Notes under the pieces: generated by a model
The model's database searches: none
What the model was told of the DNA's origin: nothing
What the model saw: the letters and a program-made list of their open reading frames with translations, nothing else
Position numbers and translations under genes: made by a program
Shown here: one piece after another, positions 24,536 to 36,685 of the stretch
Position numbering within the stretch: position 1 is the first letter of the stretch
Layout: each line of letters opens with the position of its first letter
From: Calliopsis andreniformis
Taxonomy: Eukaryota; Arthropoda; Insecta; Hymenoptera; Andrenidae
Reading direction: 5' to 3'
NCBI RefSeq assembly: GCF_051401765.1
Contig: NW_027480564.1
Location: forward strand, 124,001-188,000
Length of the DNA stretch: 64,000 bases

Positions 24536-27500
24536 TTGGGGATTGAATATTGAGTACTGAGGATTGAAGATTGAGGATTGAGGATTGAGGATTGATGATG
24601 GAGGATGAGGGCTGAGGGTTGAGGATTGAGGTTTGAGTATTGAATCCTGAGAATTCAGGATATTCTATTGAGTATTGAGAATTGAGGATTGATGGTTGAG
24701 TACTGAGGACTGAGGATTGGGGATTGAAGGTTGAGTATTGAGGATTCAGAATTGAGGTTTGAGGGCCGAGGATTGAGGATTGAAGATTGAGTATTGAGGA
24801 TTGAAGGTTGAGGATTGAGGATTGATGATTAAGGATTGAGGATGATGTCTGAGGGTTGAGGATTGAGGATTGAGGATTGAGGATTGAGGATTGAAGATTG
24901 GATATTGAGGATTGAAGATTGAGGATCGAGGATTGAGGACTGAGGATTGAGGCTTGAAGGTTGAGTGTTGAAGATTCAGGATTGAAGTTTGAGGACTGAG
25001 GATTGAGGATTGAAGATTGAGTATTAGGGATTGAAGATTGACGATTGAGGATTGAGGATTGAGGATTGAGGATTATGTCTGAGGTTTGAGGATTGATGTT
25101 TGAGGACTGAGGACTGAGGATTGAAGACTGAGGGTTGAGGATGAGGGCAGAGGGTCAGGGATTGAGGTTTGACGACTGAGGATTGAGGATTGAGGATTGA
25201 AGATTGAATATTGAGGATTGAAGATTGAGGATTGAGGATTGAGGGATGAGGATGGAGGATTAGGGCTGAGGGTTGAGGATTGAGGTTTGAGGACTGAGGA
25301 CTGAGGATTGTGGATCGAGAGTTGAGGATTGAGGATTGAGGATTGAGGATTGAGGATTGAGAATTGAGGATTGATGATTGAGGGTTGAAAATTGAATATT
25401 GGGGATTGAAGATTGAGGATTGATGATTAAGGATTGAGGATGCAGCATGAGGGCTGAGGGCTGAGGATTGAGGTTTGAGGACTGAGGACTGAGGATTGGG
25501 GATTGAGAATTGAGTATTAGGGATTGAAGATTGAAGATTGAGTATTGAGAATTGAGGATTGAGGATTGAGGATTGAGGATTGAGAATTGAGGATGAGGAC
25601 TGAGGGTTGAGGATTGGGGATTGAGGATTGACGATTGAGGATTGAGTATTGAGGATTGAGAATTGAGGATTGAGGTTTGAAATTGAGTATTGAGGATTGA
25701 GGATTGAGGATTGAGATTTGATTATTGAATATTGTGGATTGAGTATTGAACCATGAGAATTCAGGATATTCTATTGAGTATTGAGAATTGGGTATTGATC
25801 GTTGAGTATTGAGGATTCATGTCTGAGGGTTGTGTGTTGAATATTGATGGTTGAGGGTTGAGGATTGACGATTGAGGATGGAGGATGAGGTCTGAGTGTT
25901 GAGGATTGAGGTTTGAGTATTGAATCCTGAGAATTCAGGATATTCTATTGAGTATTGAGAATTGAGGATTGATGGTTGAGTACTGAGGACTGAGCATTGA
26001 GGATTGAAGGTTGAGTATTGAGGATTCAGAATTGAGGTTTGAGGACTGACGATTGAGGATTGAAGATTGAGTATTGGGGATTGAAGATTGAGGATTGAGC
26101 ATTGAGGATTGAGGATTGAGGATGCTGTCTGAGGTTTGAGGATTGAGGTTTGAGGACTGTGGACTGAGGATTGAGGACTGAGGATTGAGGATGAGGGCTG
26201 AGGGTCGGGGATTGAGGTTTGACGGCTGAGGACTGAGGATTGAGGATTGAGAATTAAGGATTGTTGATAGAGGATTGATGATTGAGGATTGGGTATTGAG
26301 GATTGAAGAATGAGGATTGAGGATTGAGGATTGAGGATTGAGGGTTGAGGATCTAGGATTGGAGATTGATTATTGAGGATTGAAGATTGGGGATTGAGGA
26401 TTGAGGATTGAGGATCTAGGATTGGAGATTGATTAATGAGGATTGAAGATTGAGGATTGATGATTGAGGATTTAGAGTTGAGAATTGAGGATGAGGTCTG
26501 AGGGTTGAGGATTGAGGTTTGAGAAATGAGGATTGAGGATTGAGGATTGAGGATTGAAGATTGAGTATTGAGAATAGAGGATTGAGGATTGAGGATTGAG
26601 GATTGAGAATTGAGGATGAGGACTGAGGGTTGAGAATTGAGGTTTGAGAAATGAGGATTGTGGATTGAGGATTGAGGATTGAGGATTGAGGGTTGAGGAT
26701 CGATGATTGAGTATTGAAGATTGAGTATTGATCACTGAGGATTGAGGATTGAGGATTGAGGATTGAGGATTGAGGATTGAAGATTGAGGATCGAGGATTG
26801 AGGACTGAGGATTGAGGCTTGAAGGTTGAGTATTGAAGATTCAGGATTGAGGTTTGAGGACTGAGCATTGAGGATTGAAGATTGAGTATTAGGGACTGAA
26901 GATTGAGGATTGAGGATTGAGGATTGAGGATTGAGGATGATGTCTGAGGGTTGAGGAGAGATGTTTGAGGACTGAGGACTGAGGATTGAAGACTGAGGGT
27001 TGAGGATGTGGGCAGAGGGTCAGGGATTGAGGTTTGACGACTGAGGATTGAGGATTGAGGATTGAGAATTGAGGATTGATGATTGAGGATTGAAGATTGA
27101 GGATTGGGTATTGAGGATTGAGGAATGAGGATTGAGGATTGAGGATTGAGGATTGAGGATTGAGGATCTAGGATTGGAGATTGATTATTGAGGATTGCAG
27201 ATTGAGGATTGAGGATTGAGGATCTAGAATTGGAGATTGATTATTGAGGATTGAAGATTGAGGATTGATGATTGAGGATTGAGAATTGAGAAATGAGGAT
27301 GAGGACTGAGGGTTGAGGATTGAGGTTTGAGAAATGAGGATTGAGGATTGAGGATTGAGGATTGAGGATTGAGGATTGAGGATTGTGTATTAAAGATTGA
27401 GTATTGATCACTGAGGATTGAGGATAGAGGATTGAGGGTTGAGGATTGAGGGTTGATGATTGAATATTGAGGATTCAAGATTGAGGATTGATGATTAAGG

Positions 27501-29830
27501 ATTGAGGATGGAGGATGAGGGCTGAGTGTTGAGGATTGAGGTTTGAGGGCTGAGGACAGAGGATTGAGGATTGAGAATTGAGGATTGAGGATTCAGGATT
27601 GAGGATTGAAAATTGAGTATTGAGGATTGAAAATTGAGGATTGAGGTTTGATGATTGAGGATTGAGGATTGAAGATTGAGGATTGAGGATTGAGGATTGA
27701 GTATTGAGGATTGAGGATTGAAGATTGAGTATCGATGATTGAATATTGAGGATTGAGGATTGAGGCTTGAGGATTGAGGACGAGGACTGACGGTTGAGGA
27801 TTGAGGTTTGAGGATTGAGGACTGAGGATTGAGGACTGAGGATTGAGCATTGAGGATTGAGCATTGAGGATTGAAGATTGAAGACTCGGGATTGAGGATT
27901 GAAGGTTGAGAATTAAGGATTGATGATTGTGTATTGAGGATCTAGGATTGGAGATCGATTATTGAGGATTGAAGATTGAGGATTGAGGATTGAGGATTGA
28001 GGATTGAGAATTGAGGATGAGGGCTGAGGGTTGAGGATTGAGGTTTGAGGAATGAGGATTGAGGGTTGAGGATTGAGGATTGAGGATTGAGGATTGAGGA
28101 TTGAGGATTGAGGATTGGGGATTGAATATTGAGTACTGAGGATTGAAGATTGAGGATTGAGGATTGAGGATTGATGATGGAGGATGAGGGCTGAGGGTTG
28201 AGGATTGAGGTTTGAGTATTGAATCCTGAGAATTCAGGATATTCTATTGAGTATTGGGAATTCAGGATTGATGGTTGAGTACTGAGGACTCAGGATTGAG
28301 GATTGAAGGTTGAGTATTGAGGATTCAGAATTGAGGTTTGAGGGCTGAGGATTGAGGATTGAAGATTGAGTATTGAGGATTGAAGGTTGAGGATTGAGGA
28401 TTGAGGATTAAGGATTGAGGATGATGTCTGAGGGTTGAGGATTGAGGATTGAGGATTGAGGATTGAGGATTGAGGATTGAGGATTGAAGATTGAGGATTG
28501 AGGATTGAGTATTGTGTATTAAAGATTGAGTATTGATCACTGAGGATTGAGGATTGAGGATTGAGTGTTGAGGATTGAGGGTTGATGATTGAATATTGAG
28601 GATTGAAGATTCAGGATTGATGATTAAGGATTGAGGATGGAGGACGAAGGCTGAGTGTTGAGGATTGAGGTTTGAGGACTGAGGGCAGAGGATTGAGGAT
28701 TGAGAATTGAGGATTGAGGATTGAGGATTGAGGATTGAAAATTGAGTATTGAGGATCGAAGATTGAGGATTGAGGATTGACGATTGAGGATTGAGGATTG
28801 AAGATTGAGTATTGAGGATTGAAGATTGAGGATTGAGGATTGAAGATTGAGTATTGAGGATTGAAGATTGAGGATTGAGGATTGAGGATTGAGGATTGAG
28901 GATTGAAGATTGAGGATTGAGGATTGAGGATTGAGGATTGAGCATTGAGGATTGAAGATTGAATATTGATGATTGAAGATTGAGGATTGACGATTGAGGG
29001 TTGTGGATTGAGGACGAGGACTGAGGGTTGAATATTGATGATTGAGTTCTGAGGATTGAGGATTGAAGATTGAAAATTGAGGCTTGAGGATTGAGGATTG
29101 AGGATTGAGGATTGAAGATTGGATATTGAGGATTGAAGATTGAGGATCGAGGATTGAGGACTGAGGATTGAGGCTTGAAGGTTGAGTATTGAAGATTCAG
29201 GATTGAGGTTTGAGGACTGAGCATTGAGGATAGAAGATTGAGTATTAGGGATTGAAGATTGAGGATTGAGGTTTGAGAAATGAGGATTGAGGATTGAGGA
29301 TTGAGGATTGAGGATTGAGGATTGAGGATTGTGTATTAAAGATTGAGTATTGATCACTGAGGATTGAGGATGGAGGATTGAGGGTTGAGGATCGAGGGTT
29401 GATGATTGAATATTGAGGATTCAAGATTGAGGATTGATGATTAAGGATTGAGGATGGAGGATGACGGCTGAGTGTTGAGGATTGAGGTTTGAGGACTGAG
29501 GACAGAGGATTGAGGATTGAGAATTGAGGATTGAGGATTCAGGATTGAGGATTGAAAATTGAGTATTGAGGATTGAAAATTGAGGATTGAGGATTGACGA
29601 TTGAGGATTGAGGATTGAAGATTGAGGATTGAGGATTGAGGATTGAGGATTGAGGATTGAGGATTGAGGATTGAAGATTGAGTATCGATGATTGAATATT
29701 GAGGATTGAGGATTGAGGTTTGAGGATTGAGGACGAGGACTGACGGTAGAGGATTGAGGTTTGAGGATTGAGGACTGAGGATTGAGGACTGAGGATTGAG
29801 CATTGAGGATTGAGCATTGAGGATTGAGCA
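24536..29830 (+). repeat. B-block, copy 1
   Basis: It carries S-boxes at 24651, 25757, 25931 and 28230 (spacings 1106, 174, 2299). It is collinear with 36,686-41,044 at an offset of 12,156 that becomes 12,163 by about 27,200, and with much of 44,521-49,005 at an offset of 19,279-19,293. Landmarks include GAGGGATGAGG near 25,240, GATTAATGAGG near 26,430, GAGGAGAGATG near 26,955 and the R-module at 28,000-29,197. Confidence 0.85.
25750..25941 (+). repeat. 174-bp S-box doublet, copy 2
   Basis: The AACCATG-class S-box at 25757 lies 174 bp before the AATCCT-class copy at 25931. This copy has GGGTATTGATCG and TATTGATGGTTGAGGG variants that are shared with 37,906-38,097 and 45,029-45,220 but not with 13,825-14,016. 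Confidence 0.88.
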
Positions 29831-30371
29831 TTGAGGATTGAGGATTGAGGATTGGGGATTGAATATTGAGTACTGAGGATTGAAGATTGAGGATTGAGGA
29901 TTGAGGATTGATGATGGAGGATGAGGGCTGAGGGTTGAAGATTGAGGTTTGAGTATTGAATCCTGAGAATTCAGGATATTCTATTGAGTACTGAGAATTG
30001 AGGATCGATGGTTGAGTACTGAGGACTGAAGATTGAGGATTGAAGGTTGAGTATTGAGGATTCAGAATTGAGGTTTGAGGGCTGAGGATTGAGGATTGAA
30101 GTTCGAGTATTGAGGATTGAAGGTTGAGGATTGAGGATTGAGGATTAAGGATTGAGGATGATGTCTGAGGGTTGAGGATTGAGGTTTGAGGACTGAGGAC
30201 TTAGGATTGAGGACTGAGGATTGAGGATGAGGGCTGAGGGTCGGGGATTGAGGTTTGACGACTGAGGACTGAGGATTGAGGATTGAGAATTCAGGATTGT
30301 TGATGGAGGATTGAAGATTGAGGATTGGGTATTGAGGATTGAAGAGTGAGGATTGAGGATTGAGGATTGAG
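29831..30371 (+). repeat. S-box module shared with 49.6 and 58.8 kb
   Basis: The S-box at 29967 is followed by TATTGAGTACTGAGAATTGAGG, GATCGATGG and a GAAGTTCGAGTATTG variant near 30,100. The same variants follow S-boxes 49720 and 58883. Confidence 0.78.
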
Positions 30372-31607
30372 GATTGAGGATTGAGCATTGAGGATTGAAA
30401 ATTGAAGACTGGGGATTGAGGATTGAAGATTGAGAATTAAGGATTGAAGATTGTGGATTGAGGATCTAGGATTGGAGATTGATTATTGAGGATTGAAGAT
30501 TGAGGATTGAGGATTGAGGATTGAGGATTGAGGATTGAGAATTGAGGATGAGGACTGAGGGTTGAGGATTGAGGTTTGAGGAATGAGGATTGAGGGTTGA
30601 GGATTGAGGATTGAGGATTGAGGATTGAGGATTGAGGATTGAGGACTGAGGATTGAGGCTTGAACGTTGAGTATTGAAGATTCAGGATTGAGGTTTGAGG
30701 ACTGAGGATTGAGGATTGAAGATTGAGTATTAGGGATTGAAGATTGAGGATTGAGGATTGAGGATTGAGGATTGAGGATGATGTCAGAGGTTTGAGGATT
30801 GAGGTTTGAGGACTGAGGACTGAGGATTGAAGACTGAGGGTTGAGGATGAGGGCAGAGGTTCAGGGATTGAGGTTTGACGACTGAGGATTGAGGTATGAG
30901 GATTGAGAATTGCGGATTGATGATTGAGGATTGAAGATTGAGGATTGGGTATTGAGGATAGAGGATTGAGGATGGAGGATGAGGGCTGAGGGTTCAGGAT
31001 TGAGGTTTGAGTATTGAGTCCTGAGAATTCAGGATATTCTATTGAGTACTGAGAATTGAGGATCGATGGTTGAGTACTGAGGACTGAAGATTGAGGATTG
31101 AAGGTTGAGTATTGAGGATTCAGTATTGAGGTTTGAGGGCTGAGGATTGAGGATTGAAGATTGAGTATTGAGGATTGAAGGTTGAGGATTGAGGATTGAG
31201 GATTAAGGATTGAGGATGATGTCTGAGGGTTGAGGATTGAGGTTTGAGGACTGAGGACTTAGGATTGAGGACTGAGGATTGAGGATGAGGGCTGAGGGTC
31301 GGGGATTGAGGTTTGACGACTGAGGACTGAGGATTGAGGATTGAGAATTCAGGATTGTCGATGGAGGATTGAAGATTGAGGATTGGGTATTGAGGGTTGA
31401 AGAGTGAGTATTGAGGATTGAGGATTGAGGATTGAGGGTTAAGGATCTAGGATTGGAGATTGATTATTGAGGATTGAAGATTGGGGATTGAGGATTGAGG
31501 ATTGAGGATCTAGGATTGGAGATTGATTATTGAGGATTGAAGATTGGGGATTGAGGATTGAGGATTGAGGATCTAGGATTGGAGATTGAAGATTGGGGAT
31601 TGAGGAT
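30372..31607 (+). repeat. Copy of 15,425-16,660
   Basis: The offset is constant at 14,947 bp, including the S-box pair 16078/31025 and the 63-bp CTAGG triplet (31445). It carries a few private changes, for example GTCGATGGAGG near 31,358 and AAGGATCTAGG near 31,441. Confidence 0.85.
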
Positions 31608-32819
31608 TGAATGTTGAGTATTGAGGACGAGGACTGACGGTTGAGGATTGAGGTTTGAGGATGAGGACTGAGGGTTGAGGATTGAGGTTTGAGAAATGAG
31701 GATTGAGGATTGAGGATTGAGGATTGAGGATTGAGGATTGAGGATTGTGTATTAAAGATTGAGTATTGATAACTGAGGATTGAGGATTGAGGGTTGATGA
31801 TTGAATATTGAGGATTGAAGATTGAGGATTGAGGATTGAGGATTGAGGATTGAGTGTTGGGGATTGAATATTGAGTACTGAGGATTGAAGATTGAGGATT
31901 GAGGATTGATGATGGAGGATGAGGGCTGAGGGTTGAGGATTGAGGTTTGAGTATTGAACCCTGAGAATTCAGGATATTCTATTGAGTATTGAGAATTGAG
32001 GATTGATGGTTGAGTACTGAGGACTGAGGATTGAGGATTGAAGGTTGAGTATTGAGGATTCAGAATTGAGGTTTGAGGGCTGAGGATTGAGGATTGAAGA
32101 TTGAGTATTGAGGATTGAAGGTTGAGGATTGAGGATTGAGGATTAAGGATTGAGGATGATGTCTGAGGGTTGAGGATTGAGGTTTGAGGACTGAGGACTG
32201 AGGATTGAAGACTGAGGGTTGAGGATGTGGGCAGAGGGTCAGGGATTGAGGTTTGACGACTGAGGACTGAGTATTGAGGATTGAGAATTGAGGATTGATG
32301 ATTGAGGATTGAAGATTGAGGATTGGGTATTGAGGATTGAAGAATGAGGATTGAGGATTGAGGATTGAGGATTGAGGATTGAGGATCTAGGATTGGAGAT
32401 TGATTATTGAGGATTGCAGATTCAGGATTGAGGATTGAGGATTGAGGATCTAGAATTGGAGATTGATTATTGAGGATTGAAGATTGAGGATTGATGATTG
32501 AGGATTGAGAATTGAGCATTGAGGATTGAGCATTGAGGATTGAAGATTGAAGACTGGGGATTGAGGATTGAAGGTTGAGAATTAAGGATTGATGATTGTG
32601 TGTTGAGGATCTAGGATTGGAGATCGATTATTGAGGATTGAAGATTGAGGATTGAGGATTGTTGATTGAGGATTGAGAATTGAGGATGAGGACTGAGGGT
32701 TGAGGATTGAGGTTTGAGGAATGAGGATTGAGGGTTGAGGATTGAGGATTGAGGATTGAGGATTGAGGATTGAGGATTGAGGATTGGGGATTGAATATTG
32801 AGTACTGAGGATTGAAGAT
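31608..32819 (+). repeat. Copy of the window's first S-box region
   Basis: It matches about 650-1,860 (offset 30,959), including TAACTGAGG near 31,770 and the AACCCT-class S-box at 31965. The 934-bp interval to the next S-box (32899) is that of the 2.42-kb HOR, but the continuation changes to the 1455/837 family. Confidence 0.82.
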
Positions 32820-35800
32820 TGAGGATTGAGGATTGAGTATTGATGATGGAGGATGAGGGCTGAGGGTTGAGGATTGAGGTTTGAGTATTGAATCCTGAGA
32901 ATTCAGGATATTCTATTGAGTATTGGGAATTGAGGATTGATGGTTGAGTACTGAGGACTCAGGATTGAGGATTGAAGGTTGAGTATTGAGGATTCAGAGT
33001 TGAGGTTTGAGGGCTGAGGATTGCGGATTGAAGATTGAGTATTGAGGATTGAAGGTTGAGGATTGAGGATTGAGGATTAAGGATTGAGGATGATGTCTGA
33101 GGGTTGAGGATTGAGGATTGAGGATTGAGGATTGAGGATTGAAGATTGGATATTGAGGATTGAAGATTGAGGATCGAGGATTGAGGACTGAGGATTGAGG
33201 CTTGAAGGTTGAGTATTGAAGATTCAGGATTGAGGTTTGACGACTGAGGATTGAGGATTGAAGATTGAGTATTAGGGATTGAAGGTTGAGGATTGAGGAT
33301 TGAGGATTGAGGATTGAGGATGATGTCAGAGGTTTGAGGATCGAGGATTGAGGACTGAGGATTGAGGCTTGAAGGTTGAGTATTGAAGATTCAGGATTGA
33401 GGTTTGAGGACTGAGCATTGAGGATTGAAGATTGAGTATTAGGGATTGAAGATTGAGGATTGAGGATTGAGGATTGAGGATTGAGGATTGAGAATTGAGG
33501 ATCGATGATTGAGGATTGAAGGTTGAGGACTGAGGATTGAGGATTAAGGATTGAGGATGATGTCTGATGGTTGAGGATTGAGGTTTGAGGACTGAGGACT
33601 GAGGATTGAGGACTGAGGATTGAGGATGAGGGCTGAGGTTCGGGGATTGAGGTTTGACGACTGAGGACTGAGGATTGAGGATTGAGAATTCAGGATTGTT
33701 GATAGAGGATTGAAGGTTGAGGATTGGGTATTGAGGATTGAAGAATGAGGATTGAGGATTGAGGATTGAGGACTGAGGATTGAGGACTGAGGATTGAGGG
33801 TTGAGGATCTAGGATTGGAGATTGATTATTGAGGATTGAAGATTGGGGATTGAGGATTGAGGATTGAGGATCTAGGATTGGAGATTGATTATTGAGGATT
33901 GAAGATTGGGGATTGAGGATTGAGGATTGAGGATCTAGGATTGGAGATTGAAGATTGGGGATTGAGGATTGAGGGTTGAGGATTGCGGACGAGGACTGAC
34001 GGTTGAGGATTGAGGTTTGAGGATTGAGGATTGAGGATTGAGGATTGAAGATTGGATATTGAGGATTGAAGATTGAGGATCGAGGATTGAGGATTGAGTA
34101 TTGAGGATGATGTCTGAGGGTTGAGGATTGAGGTTTGAGGACTGAGGACTGAGGATTGAAGACTGAGGGTTGAGGATGAGGGCAGAGGGTCAGGGATTGA
34201 GGTTTGACGACTGAGGATTGAGGATTGAGGATTGAGAATTGAGGATTGATGATTGAGGATTGAAGATTGAGGATTGTGTATTGAGGATAGATGATTGAGG
34301 ATGGAGGATGAGGGCTGAGGGTTGAGGATTGAGGTTTGAGTATTGAGTCCTGAGAATTCAGGATATTCTATTGAGTATTGAGAATTGAGGATTGATGGTT
34401 GAGTATTGAGGACTGAGGATTGAGGCTTGAAGGTTGAGTATTGAAGATTCAGGATTGAGGTTTGGGGACTGAGGATTGAGGATTGAAGATTGAGGATTGG
34501 GGATTGAGGATTGGCGATTGAGGATTGAGTATTGAGAATTGAGGATTGATGGTTGAGTATTGAGGATTCATGGCTGAGGGTTGTGTGTTGAATATTGAGG
34601 GTTGAGGATTGAGGATTGAGGATTGAGGATTGAGGATTGAAGATTGAGTATTGATGATTGAATATTGAGGATTGAGGATTGAGGTTTGAGGATTGAGTAC
34701 GAGGACTGACGGTAGAGGATTGAGGTTTGAGGATTTATGACTGAGGATTGAGGACTGAGGATTGAGCATTGAGGATTGAGCATTGAGGATTGAAGATTGA
34801 AGACTGGGGATTGAGAATTGAAGATTGAGAATTAAGGATTGAAGGTTGGGGATTGAGGATTGAGGATTGAGGATCTAGGATTGGAGATTGAAGATTGGGC
34901 ATTGTGGATTGAGGGTTGAGGATTGAGGACGAGGACTGACGGTTGAGGATTGAGGTTTGAGGATTGAGGATGGAGGATTGAGGACTGAGGCTTGAGGGTT
35001 GAGGATTGAGCATTGAGGATTGAAGATTGAGGACTGGCGATTGAGGATTGAAGATTGAGGATTAAGGATTGAGGATTGGGGATTGAGGATGTAGGATTGG
35101 AGATTGATTATTGAGGATTGAAGATTGAGGATTGAGGATGGAGGATGAGGGCTGAGGGTTGAGGATTGAGGTTTGAGTATTGAGTCCTGAGAATTCAGGA
35201 TATTCTATTGAGTATTGAGAATTGAGGATTGATGGTTGAGTATTGAGGACTGAGGATTGAGGCTTGAAGGATGAGTATTGAACATTCAGGATTGAGGTTT
35301 GGGCACTGAGGATTGAGGATTGAAGATTGAGTATTAGGGATTGAAGATTGAGGATTGAGGATTGAGGATTGAGGATTGAGGATTGAGGATGATGTCTGAG
35401 GGTTGAGGATTGATTTTTGAGGACTGAGGACTGAGGATTAAAGACTGAGGGTTGAGGATGAGGGCAGAGGGTCAGGGATTGAGGTTTGACGACTGAGGAT
35501 TGAGGATTGAGGATTGAGAATTGAGGATTGATGATTGAGGATTGAAGATTGAGGATTGGGTATTGAGGATTGAAGAATGGGGATTGAGGATTGAGGATTG
35601 AGGATTGAGGATTGAGGATTGAGGATCTAGGATTGGAGATCGATTATTGAGGATTGCAGATTGAGGATTGAGGACTGAGGATTGAGGATCTAGAATTGGA
35701 GATTGATTATTGAGGATTGAAGATTGAGGATTGATGATTGAGGATTGAGAATTGAGAATTGAGGATGAGGACTGAGGGTTGAGGATTGAGGTTTGAGAAA

Positions 35801-35920
35801 TGAGGATTGAGGATTGACGATTGAGGATTGTGTATTAAAGATTGAGTATTGATCACTGAGGATTGAGGATTGAGGATTGAGGGTTGATGATTGAATATTG
35901 AGGATTGAAGATTGAGGATT
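32820..35920 (+). repeat. 1455/837 composite HOR, copy 3
   Basis: S-boxes at 32899, 34354 and 35191 match 6580/8035/8872 (offset 26,319) and 22059/23514/24351 (offset 10,840). It shares GAGTATTGATGATGGAG (near 32,836) and GTGTTGAATATTGAGGG (near 34,586) with copy 2 against copy 1. Unlike copy 2 it also continues to match copy 1 past 9,055, up to about 9,600. A private T5 run (GATTTTTGAGG) lies near 35,412. Confidence 0.87.
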
Positions 35921-36670
35921 GAGGATTGAGGATTGAGGATTGAGAATTGAGGATGAGGACTGAGGGTTGAGGATTGAGGTTTGAGGAATGAGGATTGAGG
36001 GTTGAGGATTGAGGATTGAGGATTGAGGATTGAGGATTGAGGATTGAGGGTTGAGGACTGAGGACTGAGGATTAAAGACTGAGGGTTGAGGATGAGGGCA
36101 GGGGGTCAGGGATTGAGGTTTGACGACTGAGGATTGAGGATTGAGGATTGAGAATTGAGGATTGATGATTGAGGATTGAAGATTGAGGATTGGGTATTGA
36201 GGATTGAAGAATGGGGATTGAGGATTGAGGATTGAGGATTGAGGATTGAGGATCTAGGATTGGAGATCGATTATTGAGGATTGCAGATTGAGGATTGAGG
36301 ACTGAGGATTGAGGATCTAGAATTGGAGATTGATTATTGAGGATTGAATATTGAGGATTGATGATTGAGGATTGAGAATTGAGAATTGAGGATGAGGACT
36401 GAGGGTTGAGGATTGAGGTTTGAGAAATGAGGATTGAGGATTGAGGATTGAGGATTGAGGATTGTGTATTAAAGATTGAGTATTGATCACTGAGGATTGA
36501 GGATTGAGGATTGAGGGTTGATGATTGAATATTGAGGATTGAAGATTGAGGATTGAGGATTGAGGATTGAGGATTGAGAATTGCGGATGAGGACTGAGGG
36601 TTGAGGATTGAGGTTTGAGGAATGAGGATTGAGGGTTGAGGATTGAGGATTGAGGATTGAGGATTGAGTA
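35403..36670 (+). repeat. 634-bp tandem duplication
   Basis: The landmark series ATTAAAGACTGAGG, GATCGATTATTG, CTAGAATTGG and TGTATTAAAG occurs twice, with first elements at 35437 and 36071 and the last at 35830 and 36464, a period of 627-634 bp. The two-copy form recurs near 41,559/42,193 and 60,007/60,648. The 52,317-53,292 interval is shorter by 641 bp and has one copy. Confidence 0.82.
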
Positions 36671-36685
36671 TTGAGGATTGAGGAT

